From Nemertoderma westbladi (Eukaryota > Xenacoelomorpha > Nemertodermatida > Nemertodermatidae): a stretch of 28,748 nucleotides of DNA. The position numbers were made by a program, and so were the translations under genes. Under the pieces are notes generated by a model. That model did not search any database. It was not told the origin of the DNA and was given only the letters and a program-made list of their open reading frames with translations. Within the stretch, counting starts at the first letter, position 1. Each line of letters opens with the position of its first letter. The stretch is from contig JAUCBJ010002991.1 of assembly GCA_032718475.1 (NCBI GenBank), positions 1 to 28,748 of the forward strand, given 5' to 3'. Below are positions 1 to 10,770 of the stretch, in pieces.

Positions 1-490
1 CTCACGTCTGAGATAAAGTTTAAATAAAACATGCAGCCTTAAGTAATGGAGCTGTCTTATGGTTGCATGTCATATTATAATAATAATTATTGTCATATAT
101 TAATGTCATATTTTGGTCAATTAATAAATACAATATTATATATGGTTAAATTAGTTAGTTAGTTAAATTATTTAAATGATTTAATCAATTGAAAATATAA
201 AAGAAATGAAAGTACAATAATTTTTAGTTACTAATTTCATCAAAGAGTCTGTTTAATTAATAACTGCAATGAATTGGTTTTATGGCTGCATGTTTTATAT
301 AATCTATAGTTAATTTTGAGAAAGGACAGGCGCCGTATTTTTAGCTCTCACTAACCACAGGTTGTCTGGCTAGCACAAACTTCACACTAAATATTGGTAC
401 AGAGAGACAAAAGATAGACAAATGGGACGGTTGCAGTAGAAAGGGCACATGGCCCAAAGTTCAAAGCTTTAGAATACATCTCGGAAACTA
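1..490. repeat. AT-rich repeat module Y, copy 1 (left edge cut by window)
   Basis: This segment is matched almost base for base by about 3214-3720 at an offset of about 3211-3213. Shared landmarks are ctcacgtctgagataaag at position 1 and 3214, aaaggacaggcgccg at 321 and 3532, and the run around ggttgtctggctagcac. Only scattered substitutions and short indels separate the copies. The module directly precedes a 146-bp minisatellite block in both places, so module and minisatellite were probably copied together. No coding potential is seen. It may be a non-autonomous mobile element or a large complex satellite; the sequence does not decide. Confidence 0.85.
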
Positions 491-1905
491 CCGGACTAAT
501 AGATCGACTGACAAACGGACAGACATACAAACTTTACAAATGCTGCCAAACATGAAAACTGATGCCGCAAATGCGATACGGTAAATGAAGTCAAAGTCCA
601 AGAAAACAGACATTCTCAGGATTTTAGCATTTGTAGGGTTTCATATTGTATTTTGACAAACAGATCGACTGACAAACGGACAGACATACAAACTGTAAAA
701 ATGCTGCCAAACATGAAACTGATACCGTACATGAAGTCAGGGTCCAAGAAAACAGACATTCCCAGGATTTTAGCATTTGCAGGTTGTCATATTGTATTTT
801 GACAGACATATCGACTGATAAACGGACAGACAAACAAACTGTTCAATTGCTGCCAAACATGAAATCTGATACACTAAATGAAGTCAGAGTCCAAGAAAAC
901 AGACATTCCCGGGATGTTAGCTTTGTATGGTGTCATATTGTATTTTGACAGACAGATTGACAGACAAACTGACAGACTTACAAACTGTAAAATTGCTGCC
1001 AAACATGGAAACTGATACCGTAAATTAAGTCAGAGTCCAAGAAAACAGACATTCACAGGATTCTAGAATTTGCAGGTTGTCATATTGTATTTTGACAGAC
1101 AGATCGACTGATAAACCGACAGACAAACAAACTGTTCAATTGCTGCCAAACATGAAATCTGATACACTAAATGAAGTCAGAGTCCAAGAAAACAGACATT
1201 CCCGGGATGTCAGCTTTGTATGGTGTCATATTGTATTTTGACAGACAGATTGACAGACAAACTGACAGACTTACAAACTGTAAAATTGCTGCCAAACATG
1301 GAAACTGATACCGTAAATGAAGTCAGAGTCCAAGAAAACAGACATTCACAGGATTCTAGAATTTGCAGGGTGTCATATTATATTTTGACAGACAGATCGA
1401 CTGATAAACGGACAGACAAACAAATTGTTCAATTGCTGCCAAACATGAAATCTGATACACTATATGAAGTCAGAGTCCAAGAAAACAGACATTCCCGGGA
1501 TGTTAGCTTTGTATGGTGTCATATTGTATTTTGACAGACAGATTGACTGACAAACGGACAGACATACAAACTGTACAATACTGCCATACATGAAAACTGA
1601 TACAGTAAATGAATTCAGAGTCCAAGAAAACAGATATTCCCGGGATTTTAGCTTTGTATGATGTCATATTGTTTTTGACAGACAGATCGTCTGACAAACG
1701 GACAGACATACTAACTTTACAAATGCTGCCAAACATCAAAACTGATACCGTAAATGAAGTCTGAGTCCAAGAAAACAGACATTACCGTGATTTTAGCTTT
1801 GTAGGGTGTCATATTGTTTTTCGACAAACGAACAGACATACAAACTGTACAAATGCCGCCAAACTTGAAAACTGATATGGGAAATGACATCAGTGATGAA
1901 AATCT
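490..1905. repeat. 146-bp GACA-rich minisatellite, main block
   Basis: The landmark ttttgacagacaga recurs near 651, 797, 943, 1090, 1236, 1383, 1529 and 1673, giving a unit of about 146 bp and roughly nine to ten units. Each unit has a (GACA)-like core, a segment ctgccaaacatgaaaactg, and a segment gtccaagaaaacagacatt. Short ORFs on both strands here are by-products of the repeat and look non-coding. The last unit (about 1800-1905) is degenerate and fades into unique sequence. Confidence 0.93.
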
Positions 1906-2063
1906 ACATATGGAAAATTTTAGCTGTCTGGTCTAATATATTGTATATGGATACGAGCCCCAGCAAATGTCGGTACACATATAGATTAATTGCTACAAGC
2001 AGATAATAATTGATGAAACTTTTATACCCAATATTTCTTCTACCTTTCTATTGGTATCAACAA

Positions 2064-2606
2064 ACATCTATAACTACTACTACTACTACTACTGTACTAT
2101 CGGCATGTTGCATTGCGGCTGCATTAATTATATCAAATATATTAAGAAAGATGTGTCGGCTTGTCAATAAATTTGCTCCACCTCAACTCCCTATCACCCA
2201 TGACATTTGGTAGATAATCCGTATCTTCAAGTCCAGTGTCCTTTAAAATGCGTCTCAAGAAAGTCATGGGCTTACCACCATACATAGTGGTTCCATGAGG
2301 CCGCCAAAGCACAAGATTATGCACAGGCTGGTCCACACTTTGAAAGCAATCTCCTACAAGGCGGTGGCAGCTCAGTTCAAGTAAAAGCTTGCGGAGAGTA
2401 ATAAAGCACTTCCGATGTTGTTCACAGTCTGGTTATGGAGATGTGTTCATTCTTCTTGACACAATGACCCCGGCGTAGCATTATTGTGAATATGCCATCC
2501 AGAGGTTTTGTATACTCTGCAGTCAGTCAGAGACCAGCATGGACTCCCATCTAAGAAGGCTGTCTCTACTGCTGCCCTAAATAAACTCTAAAAGGTTCAC
2601 GTGTGA
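2064..2606 (-). mobile_element. 5'-truncated LINE (non-LTR retrotransposon) insertion
   Basis: Read on the minus strand, this is the 3' end of the LINE family that also lies at about 13000-14764 on the plus strand: the C-terminal region of a reverse-transcriptase ORF, then a short 3' UTR (shared word around catgccgat) and a terminal AGT-triplet microsatellite (plus-strand TAC repeats, about 2071-2095). The 9-bp word tatcaacaa stands on both sides, at 2055-2063 and 2607-2615, as expected for a target-site duplication. The 5' end is truncated, which is usual for target-primed reverse transcription. Confidence 0.85.
2142..2336 (-). pseudogene. LINE reverse transcriptase ORF, C-terminal fragment
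   Basis: The open frame includes QPVHNLVLW, GGKPMTFLRRILKDTGL and NVMGDREL, which align with the plus-strand copy at 13258-13392 plus 14671-14700. This is the conserved tail downstream of the RT domain in many invertebrate LINE ORF2-type proteins. Further upstream on the same strand (2337-2606) homology to the other copy continues, but the frame is broken by indels. There is no RT catalytic core here, so it cannot be active. Confidence 0.85.
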
Positions 2607-2615
2607 TATCAACAA

Positions 2616-2799
2616 TTGGTACATTTGCAACAATATTATGCGAACTTTTCAGAGTTCTGGTGTTTTACTCTTAACGCAGTAAAGTACCGTATTGCAGCGT
2701 TGCGGCCTATAGGACGAACGTACTTATACTTCTATAACTAACTATCACTAACTTAGTAAATAATCTCTTAAACACGTCTGGATTCTTCTGCATAGCTTC
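2616..2799. other. Short unique stretch between LINE and module X
   Basis: Nothing recognisable apart from the left target-duplication context. No ORF of note, and no repeat within the window was spotted. Confidence 0.5.
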
Positions 2800-3213
2800 A
2801 TAGCAACTATCATAGGCTAATTTTTTTATTGTTTACCGTAACTTTGATGTATTAACTGCAATTAATTAGTGATACAAATTAAATTGGATATGAATTACAT
2901 CAATATTTCTAATTATTCCAATATCAAGTAATGAAAACTTTAAAAAAATCGGAATTACTCGAGAACTTTTCTGAGAATTATCTATTTAGATAAACCAGCC
3001 CACACTAAATTACAACTCTTTTCTGGAATACAGTTTAAATAAAACGTGCAGCCATAAGCACTAGAACTTTCAATACAGTTGCGTGCATTATTATAAATAA
3101 TATTAGGTTTATTTTAAGTCTTATTATACTGTTATACGGTTACATATCATATTTCAACCTTAATTCAAGTGTCTCAATCTATTTAGATAAACCAGCCATT
3201 ACATGTAAACAAA
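2800..3213. repeat. AT-rich repeat module X, copy 1
   Basis: This matches about 4095-4505. Landmarks are gatacaaattaaattggat (2871 and 4169, offset 1298), tctatttagataaaccagcc, and aatattaggtttattttaag. It includes an internal pair of related motifs around gtttaaataaaac, at about 3030 and 3228, some 200 bp apart, so X and the start of Y share a diverged core. Non-coding. Confidence 0.85.
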
Positions 3214-3720
3214 CTCACGTCTGAGATAAAGTTTAAATAAAACATGCAGCCTTAAGCAATGGAGCTCTCTTATGGTTGCATGTTATATTATAATAATAAT
3301 TATTATGTTTTTTATGTCATATTTTGGTCAATTAATTAATACAATATTATAAATGGTTAAATTAGTTAGTTAGTTGAATTATTTAAATGATTTAATCCCT
3401 TGAAAATATAAAAGAAATGAAAGTACAATAATTTGTAGTTACTAATTTTATCAAAGAGTCTGTTTAATTAATAACTGCAATGAATTGGTTTTATGGCTGC
3501 ATGTTTTATATAATCTATAGTTAATTTTGAGAAAGGACAGGCGCCGTATTTTTAGCTCTCACTAACCACAGGTTGTCTGGCTAGCACAAACTTCACACTA
3601 AATATTGGTACAGAGAGACAAAAGATAGACAAATGGGACGGTTGCAGTAGAAAGGGCACATGGCCCAAAGTTTAAAGCTTTAGAATACATCTCTGAAACT
3701 ACCGGACTAATAGATCGACT
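3214..3720. repeat. AT-rich repeat module Y, copy 2
   Basis: This is the second copy of the segment at 1-490, including the cggttgcagtagaaaggg and ggcacatggcccaaag words near its end. It again runs directly into 146-bp minisatellite units. Divergence between the two copies is a few per cent by eye. Confidence 0.88.
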
Positions 3721-4085
3721 GACAAACGGACAGACATACAAACTTTACAAATGCTGCCAAACATGAAAACTGATACCGTAAATGAAGTCAGAGTCCAAAA
3801 AACAGACATTTCCAAGATTTAAGATTTGTAGGGTGTCATATTGTATTTTGACAGACAGATCGACTGACAAACAGACAGAGAGGTATACAAACTGTAAAAA
3901 TGCTTCCAAACATGAAAACTGCTACCGTAAATTAAGTCAGAATCCAAGAAAGCAGAATTTCCCAGGATTTTAGCTTTGTAGGGTGTCATATTGTATTTTG
4001 ACAGACAGATCGACTGACAAACGGACAGACATAAAACTTTACAAACGCTGCCAAACATGAAAATTGATACCGTAAATAAAATCTG
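3720..4085. repeat. 146-bp GACA-rich minisatellite, short block
   Basis: There are about two and a half units of the family seen at 490-1905, with landmarks gatcgactgacaaacgga at about 3713, 3858 and 4008, and gtccaagaaa-type segments between. The units are single-type here; the dimeric order of the main block is not obvious. Non-coding. Confidence 0.9.
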
Positions 4086-4094
4086 AACTCTAGC

Positions 4095-4603
4095 TTTATA
4101 GCAACCTTTATATGTTAAGTTTATGATTGTTTACCGAAACTTTGTTGTAATAACTGTAATTAATTAGTGATACAAATTAAATTGGATATTAATTACATCA
4201 ATATTCCTAGTTATTCCAATAGCAAAATGAAAACTTTAATAAAATCGAAATTACTCAAACTTTTCTGAGAATAATATCTATTTAGATAAACCAGCCCCCA
4301 CGAACTACATTACAAACTCTAGACTGGAATATAGTTTGATAAAATGTGCATGGAACTTGAAATAAGCACTGGAAATTTCAATGCATTGCGTTGCATGTCT
4401 TATTTTAAATAATATTAGGTTTATTTTAAGTCTAATTACACTGTTATACGGCTGTATATCATATTTCAACCTTAATTCAAGTGCCTCAATCTATTTAGAT
4501 ATACCACCCATTGCATGTAGACTCATGTATGAGATGAAGTTTAAATAAAACATGCAGCCATAAGCAATGGAGCTGTCTTATGGTTGCATGTCATATTAGT
4601 GGA
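4095..4603. repeat. Module X copy 2 followed by truncated module Y copy 3
   Basis: From 4095 to about 4505 the sequence follows module X (2800-3213). From about 4530 it follows the beginning of module Y, through agtttaaataaaacatgc and the word atggttgcatgtcatatta, and then similarity stops abruptly at about 4600 (tggatccaacg). The order X-Y-minisatellite-X-Y suggests a multi-kilobase tandem unit. Confidence 0.8.
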
Positions 4604-5120
4604 TCCAACGATCATCTGCACTACAGAACGGCTTCTCAAAAAAAAACATAATTCGAAACTCGTATGGTGGAGGCCGACCAAAACAGAAAGTACAATACTT
4701 GTTTGCAGTGACTTATATTCATTCCTACAGCACGTGCGTAATACGTAATCCGTGTATTAGCTACTGGGTTTGGATGAAAACAACTCTAATAAGCAATCGG
4801 TTTCCAATACAATAATCTGCTTGACCTTTGATAAGTAATGTGATCCGCTAAACCACACAACTTTAATTAGCAATAATGGGTTTATCAGCTTGACTAAGTA
4901 ATTATAATTTAGCTATCAGTAGCTCCGTTATTAGGAACCGAATCGTTGCTGACTGACTGACTAACTGACTAACTGAAATTTGGGGCTATTTTACCTATTT
5001 GGGGCGGTAAAAAAGTATATTTGGTGCGAAAACTCCTGTATTCTGGGATATAATAACTTGTGGTCGAAATTTAATTATGTAAGACTGATCGAAAACAGTT
5101 TATATGCCACTAAAAATGAA
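4604..5120. other. Unassigned stretch with a (GACT)-type microsatellite
   Basis: There is no convincing ORF. A short tetranucleotide run of ctga/ctaa units lies at about 4949-4976. The word tttggggc occurs twice, near 4980 and 5000. Otherwise nothing is recognised. Confidence 0.5.
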
Positions 5121-5340
5121 GTCTGATAACGATAAAACACAGATGCCCAAGATTTTAGCTTTGTATGGTGAAATATTCTATTTTGACAGACACATAAGCA
5201 GGCAAACGGACAGACATACAGACAGTCTAGATGCCACCAAACATGAAAACCGTAATCGGGAATGAAATCACAGACTAGGAAAACTCCATGCCATAGGTTT
5301 TTGCTATGGGTTGAGAGACAAACGGTCAGAAAGTCAGAAT
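5120..5340. repeat. Degenerate 146-bp minisatellite relic
   Basis: About one and a half highly diverged units of the 146-bp family: gattttagctttgtatgg near 5152, caaacggacagacatacag near 5204, and a worn second unit with gagacaaacggtcag near 5314. This shows the minisatellite is old in this region as well as recently amplified at 490-1905. Confidence 0.7.
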
Positions 5341-5399
5341 TAATATGTTAAAATTAAAATAAATCTGAATTTTCTCGAATTATTTGAGAAATATCTACT

Positions 5400-6230
5400 T
5401 AGTTCAATGTTCAAACAACCATTACCTACAAACTCGCTTCAAAAGTAAAGTTTAAATAAAACATGCATCCTTAAGCACTGGGACTGTATTATGGTTGCAT
5501 GTCTTATTTCATAACTAATGTGCACTGCGCACATGTCGCACTGCGGTATAAAGCTGGAAAATATGTCGCTCTGGCGATTTGTTTGTGCGAAATTAATTCC
5601 ATACAATTATTACAAATAAATAAAATAATATTATATATGTATTTTAAAAGCCTTATTTCTTTAATTAAAACATTATGAAATATTATTTTATCAATTTAAA
5701 ATATGAATAAAAAGAAAAATACAATAATTGTTGTATCTAGTAATAATGCACAATTTTATAAATTGTTCTTTATAATGATTCGTTATATGGCTGCCTATTA
5801 AATTTCAACATTATTCGGTATATTTAGTAGGAAAGGTTTATAAAGAATAATGCTAAAACTTCAAGTACCTCAAACCTTCCAATACACCAAAACTCAATCT
5901 GAAATATAGTTTAAATAAATCATGCACCATAAGCAGTTGAGATGTCTTATGGTTGCATGTCATATTATTATAACTATTATTATGTTTTTTTTTAAGTTAT
6001 ATTTTGGATAATTAATACAATATCATTAATTATTTCATGAATTTAAAACTTAAAGGAAACGAAAATGCAATATAATTATAGCAAATAAAATAACAAATGT
6101 TTATCAAAGATACAGTTTTATGGAATTTAGGAATTTGATTTATAAATTTGTAATATGGCTGCATATTTTATCTTAAACTTATATTAATTTTGTTAATTTT
6201 GAAAAAGGACTATTCTTTTACATAAATAAT
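5400..6230. repeat. Diverged relics of modules X/Y
   Basis: Two degenerate copies of the module-Y start are visible: gtttaaataaaacatgcatc near 5450 with atggttgcatgtc near 5491, and gtttaaataaatcatgcacc near 5908 with atggttgcatgtcatatta near 5950. A relic of the later Y segment (atggctgcatattttat with gaaaaaggac) lies near 6155-6210. The rest is AT-rich DNA without ORFs. Confidence 0.65.
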
Positions 6231-6239
6231 TATTTTTTG

Positions 6240-7126
6240 TCAAACTTTTTATCCGTATATTCGAGGGATTGTAAAAGCATATTTTTTCAGAGGCCAAAGG
6301 TCAAGGGAACAATGCTGGAATAAATGAAGAAATAGAATACAGCTCAAGTTGCAGATGATAATATTTAGCTTATTAATATTCAAAATTTTTAAAAGCGTGA
6401 GGGCATTCATTATTTTATAACAACAGCTATAATTTTAGGTCTAGTTAGTGGTAGTTGTAGTCTGCAATTAATAGCGTAAATTGATATAAATGTTACAATA
6501 TTAATGTGATTAATTTATTATTTAGCATTTTTAGTTGTGATAATTTAATGTAAGGTATCAAAATTTCATACTTCGTTTCTTATTCAACAAAGCTCGCTCT
6601 CTCTCGTTTGGTACTATGATCAGCGGTCATAACTCTGAATCGTGATATTTGCACATAATGATGTTTACTAGTTAGTAAAAACAATTTGAATTCATTAAAT
6701 GTTGTGATAGGGTGTAGGTCCGTTAGGCAAAAACATGAAATTGATGTTTCATTAAAAATGGAAATGTTTTATCTTAGAAACAGTCCTATAAACAAACCAA
6801 ATACATATATAAAGTTATATAGATATACATAACTAATTAAATATTCTTATATCATCAAAATGTGTTGTGCATCCATATGACCAGTCCTACCAAGGATTTC
6901 CCGATTTGGCTAAAGTGTAGAAATTGCTGGAGTTATATAGAATATTATTATACATAATACTATATAATATGCAACCATAAGATCGCTAAATTCTATATAA
7001 AAGTTATATATATTTTGTTTGATCTTTCAAAATGACTTATGGCCACAATCATTAGATATATATATATATACGACGGCACATCATAGGAGTTACGCCCGTT
7101 ACCAGTACACCCGGTATAATCCAATA
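6240..7126. other. AT-rich stretch left of satellite array 1
   Basis: No ORF or RNA gene is supported. A short (AT)n microsatellite lies at about 7055-7070. The array starts without any flanking direct repeat that I can see. Confidence 0.5.
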
Positions 7127-7794
7127 TTTGGGTCCGTGTGCAAAGTATCTGACTTCCTTTGGGTCCGTGTGCAAAGTATCTGACATCCTTTGGGTCCGTA
7201 TTCAAAGTATCTGCCAACATTTGGGTCCGTGTGCAAAGTATCTGACATCTTTTGGGTCCGTGTGCAAAGTATCTGACATCCTTTGGGTCCGTGTGCAAAG
7301 TATATGACATCCTTTGGGTCCGTATTCAAAGTATCTGCCAACATTTGGGTCCGTGTGCAAAGTATCTGACATCCTTTGGGTCCGTGTGCAAAGTATCTGC
7401 CAACATTTGGGTCCGTGTGCAAAGTATCTGACATCTTTTGGGTCCGTGTGCAAAGTATATGACATCCTTTGGGTCCGTGTGCAAAGTATCTGCCAACATT
7501 TGGGTCCGTGTGCAAAGTATCTGAAATCTTTTGGGTCCGTGTGCAAAGTATATGATATCTTTTGGGTCCGTGTGCAAAGTATATGACATCCTTTGGGTCC
7601 GTGTGCAAAGTATATGACATCCTTTGGGTCCGTTTGCAAAGTATCTGACATCCTTTGGGTCCGTGTGCAAAGTATATGACATCCTTTGGGTCCGTGTGCG
7701 AAGTATATGACATCCTTTGGGTCCGTTTGCAAAGTATCTGACAGCTTTTGGGTCCGTGTGCAAAGTATATGACATCCTTTGGGTCCGTTTGCAA

Positions 7795-8880
7795 AGTATC
7801 TGACATCCTTTGGGTCCGTGTGCAAAGTATATGACATCCTTTGGGTCCGTGTGCAAAGTATATGACATCCTTTGGGTCCGTGTGCAAAGTATATGAAATC
7901 CTTTGGGTCCGTGTGCAAAGTATATGACATCCTTTGGGTCCGTGTGCAAAGTATCTGCCAATATTTGGGTCCGTGTGCAAAGTATCTGCCAACATTTGGG
8001 TCCGTGTGCAAAGTATCTGACATCTTTTGGGTCCGTGTGCAAAGTATATGACATCCTTTGGGTCCGTGTGCAAAGTATATGACATCCTTTGGGTCCGTGT
8101 GCAAAGTATATGACATCCTTTGGGTCCGTGTGCAAAGTATCTGCCAACATTTGTGTCCGGTTGCAAAGTATCTGACATCTTTTGGGTCCGTGTGCAAAGT
8201 ATCTGACATCTTTTGGGTCCGTGTGCAAAGTATATGACATCTTTTGGGTCCGTGTGCAAAGTATATGACATCCTTTGGGTCCGTGTGCAAAGTATCTGCC
8301 AACATTTGGGTCCGGTTGCAAAGTATCTGACATCTTTTGGGTCCGTGTGCAAAGTATATGACATCCTTTGGGTCGGTGTGCAAAGTATATGACATCCTTT
8401 GGGTCCGTGTGCAAAGTATATGACATCCTTTGGGTCCGTGTGCAATGTATATGACATCTTTTGGGTCCGTGTGCAAAGTATATGACATCCTTTGGGTCCG
8501 TTTGCAAAGTATCTGACATCCTTTGGGTCCGAGTGCAAAGTATATGACATCCTTTGGGTCCGTGTGCAAAGTATATGACATCCTTTGGGTCCGTGTGCAA
8601 AGTATATGACATCCTTTGGGTCCGTTTGCAAAGTATCTGACATCCTTTGGGTCCGTGTGCAAAGTATATGACATCCTTTGGGTCCGTGTGCAAAGTATAT
8701 GACATCCTTTGGGTCCGTTTGCAAAGTATCTGATAGCTTTTGGGTCCGTGTGCAAAGTATATGACATCCTTTGGGTCCGTTTGCAAAGTATCTGACAGCT
8801 TTTGGGTCCGTGTGCAAAGCATATGACATTCTTTGGGTCCGTTTGCAAAGTATCTGACATCCTTTGGGTCCGTGTGCAAA
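7795..8880. repeat. Higher-order block of array 1, copy 1 (about 35 units)
   Basis: This block recurs at 9190-10275 with an offset of exactly 1395 bp (45 units). Diagnostic private variants line up: tatgaaatcc at 7892/9287, tgtgtccgg ending at 8160/9555, ggtcggtgtg at 8371/9766, tgcaatgtat at 8441/9836 and gtccgagtgc at about 8527/9922. Similarity is near complete within the block and stops at both edges. Confidence 0.92.
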
Positions 8881-9189
8881 GCATATGACATTCTTTGGGT
8901 CCGTTTGCAAAGTATCTGACATCCTTTGGGTCCGTTTGCAAAGTATCTGACAGCTTTTGGGTCCGTGTGCAAAGTATATGACATCCTTTGGGTCCGTTTG
9001 CAAAGTATCTGACATCCTTTGGGTCCGTGTGCAAAGTATATGACATCCTTTGGGTCCGTGTGCAAAGTATATGACATCCTTTGGGTCCGTGTGCAAAGTA
9101 TATGAAATCCTTTGGGTCCGTGTGCAAAGTATATGACATCCTTTGGATCCGTGTGCAAAGTATCTGCCAATATTTGGGTCCGTGTGCAA

Positions 9190-10275
9190 AGTATCTGACA
9201 TCCTTTGGGTCCGTGTGCAAAGTATATGACATCCTTTGGGTCCGTGTGCAAAGTATATGACATCCTTTGGGTCCGTGTGCAAAGTATATGAAATCCTTTG
9301 GGTCCGTGTGCAAAGTATATGACATCCTTTGGGTCCGTGTGCAAAGTATCTGCCAATATTTGGGTCCGTGTGCAAAGTATCTGCCAACATTTGGGTCCGT
9401 GTGCAAAGTATCTGACATCTTTTGGGTCCGTGTGCAAAGTATATGACATCCTTTGGGTCCGTGTGCAAAGTATATGACATCCTTTGGGTCCGTGTGCAAA
9501 GTATATGACATCCTTTGGGTCCGTGTGCAAAGTATCTGCCAACATTTGTGTCCGGTTGCAAAGTATCTGACATCTTTTGGGTCCGTGTGCAAAGTATCTG
9601 ACATCTTTTGGGTCCGTGTGCAAAGTATATGACATCTTTTGGGTCCGTGTGCAAAGTATATGACATCCTTTGGGTCCGTGTGCAAAGTATCTGCCAACAT
9701 TTGGGTCCGGTTGCAAAGTATCTGACATCTTTTGGGTCCGTGTGCAAAGTATATGACATCCTTTGGGTCGGTGTGCAAAGTATATGACATCCTTTGGGTC
9801 CGTGTGCAAAGTATATGACATCCTTTGGGTCCGTGTGCAATGTATATGACATCTTTTGGGTCCGTGTGCAAAGTATATGACATCCTTTGGGTCCGTTTGC
9901 AAAGTATCTGACATCCTTTGGGTCCGAGTGCAAAGTATATGACATCCTTTGGGTCCGTGTGCAAAGTATATGACATCCTTTGGGTCCGTGTGCAAAGTAT
10001 ATGACATCCTTTGGGTCCGTTTGCAAAGTATCTGACATCCTTTGGGTCCGTGTGCAAAGTATATGACATCCTTTGGGTCCGTGTGCAAAGTATATGACAT
10101 CCTTTGGGTCCGTTTGCAAAGTATCTGATAGCTTTTGGGTCCGTGTGCAAAGTATATGACATCCTTTGGGTCCGTTTGCAAAGTATCTGACAGCTTTTGG
10201 GTCCGTGTGCAAAGCATATGACATTCTTTGGGTCCGTTTGCAAAGTATCTGACATCCTTTGGGTCCGTGTGCAAA
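9190..10275. repeat. Higher-order block of array 1, copy 2
   Basis: Second copy of 7795-8880. The intervening 300 bp contains a further local copy: the tatgaaatcc unit also occurs at 9101, 186 bp (six units) before 9287. Amplification therefore worked at more than one scale. Confidence 0.92.
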
Positions 10276-10770
10276 GTATATGACATCCTTTGGGTCCGTT
10301 TGCAAATTATATGACATCCTTTGGGTCCGTTTGCAAAGTATCTGACAGCTTTTGGGTCCGTGTGCAAAGTATCTGCCAACATTTGGGTCCGTGTTCAAAG
10401 TATCTGTCATCTTTTGGGTCCGTGTGCAAAGTATATGTCATCCATTGGGTCCGTGTGCAAAGTATCTGCCAACATTTGGGTCCGTGTTCAAAGTATCTGA
10501 CATTTTTTGGGTCCGTGTGCAAAGTATATGACATCCTTTGGGTCCGTGTGCAAAGTATCTGCCAATATTTGGGTTCGTGTGCAAATTATCTCCCAACATT
10601 TGGGTCCGTGTGCAAAGTATCTGCCAACATTTGGGTCCGTGTGCAAAGTATCTGACATCTTTTGGGTCCGTGTGCAAAGTATATGACATCCTTTGGGTCC
10701 GTGTGCAAAGTATCTGCCAACATTTGGGTCCGTGTTCAAAGTATCTGACATCCTTTGGGTCCGTGTGCAC

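Larger units (their letters stand above)
7099..10410 (-). other. Three overlapping non-stop frames inside array 1 (not called as genes)
   Basis: On the minus strand all three reading frames are open at once from about 7326 to 10255; the individual frames span 7099-10410, 7202-10255 and 7326-10382 (1103, 1017 and 1018 codons). All encode the same 31-residue period, recognisable by CTRTQRMS, TLHTDPK and YFAHGPK, in rotated phase. The cause is the unit length: 31 leaves remainder 1 on division by three. There is no unique domain, signal peptide or splice context, so I treat them as satellite by-products. Translation is not excluded. Confidence 0.75.
7127..10770. repeat. 31-bp satellite array 1 (117 complete units)
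   Basis: A plus-strand unit reads tttgggtccgtgtgcaaag followed by tatctgacatcc or a variant. The first ttt is at 7127 and the last at 10754, a distance of 3627 bp, exactly 117 x 31, so net indel change is zero. Three main unit types differ at the 3' end: tctgacatcc/t, tatgacatcc and tctgccaaca. A recurring minor change is gtttgc for gtgtgc. The array ends inside a unit at gtgtgca (about 10770). No indel was seen when scanning. Confidence 0.97.

Noticed and set aside
7099-10410. A 1103-codon minus-strand ORF as a genuine giant protein gene
   Set aside because: Two other minus frames over the same DNA are equally open and encode the same period, which follows from the 31-bp unit length. There is no unique domain or promoter context, so I list it as repeat with the coding question left as a finding.
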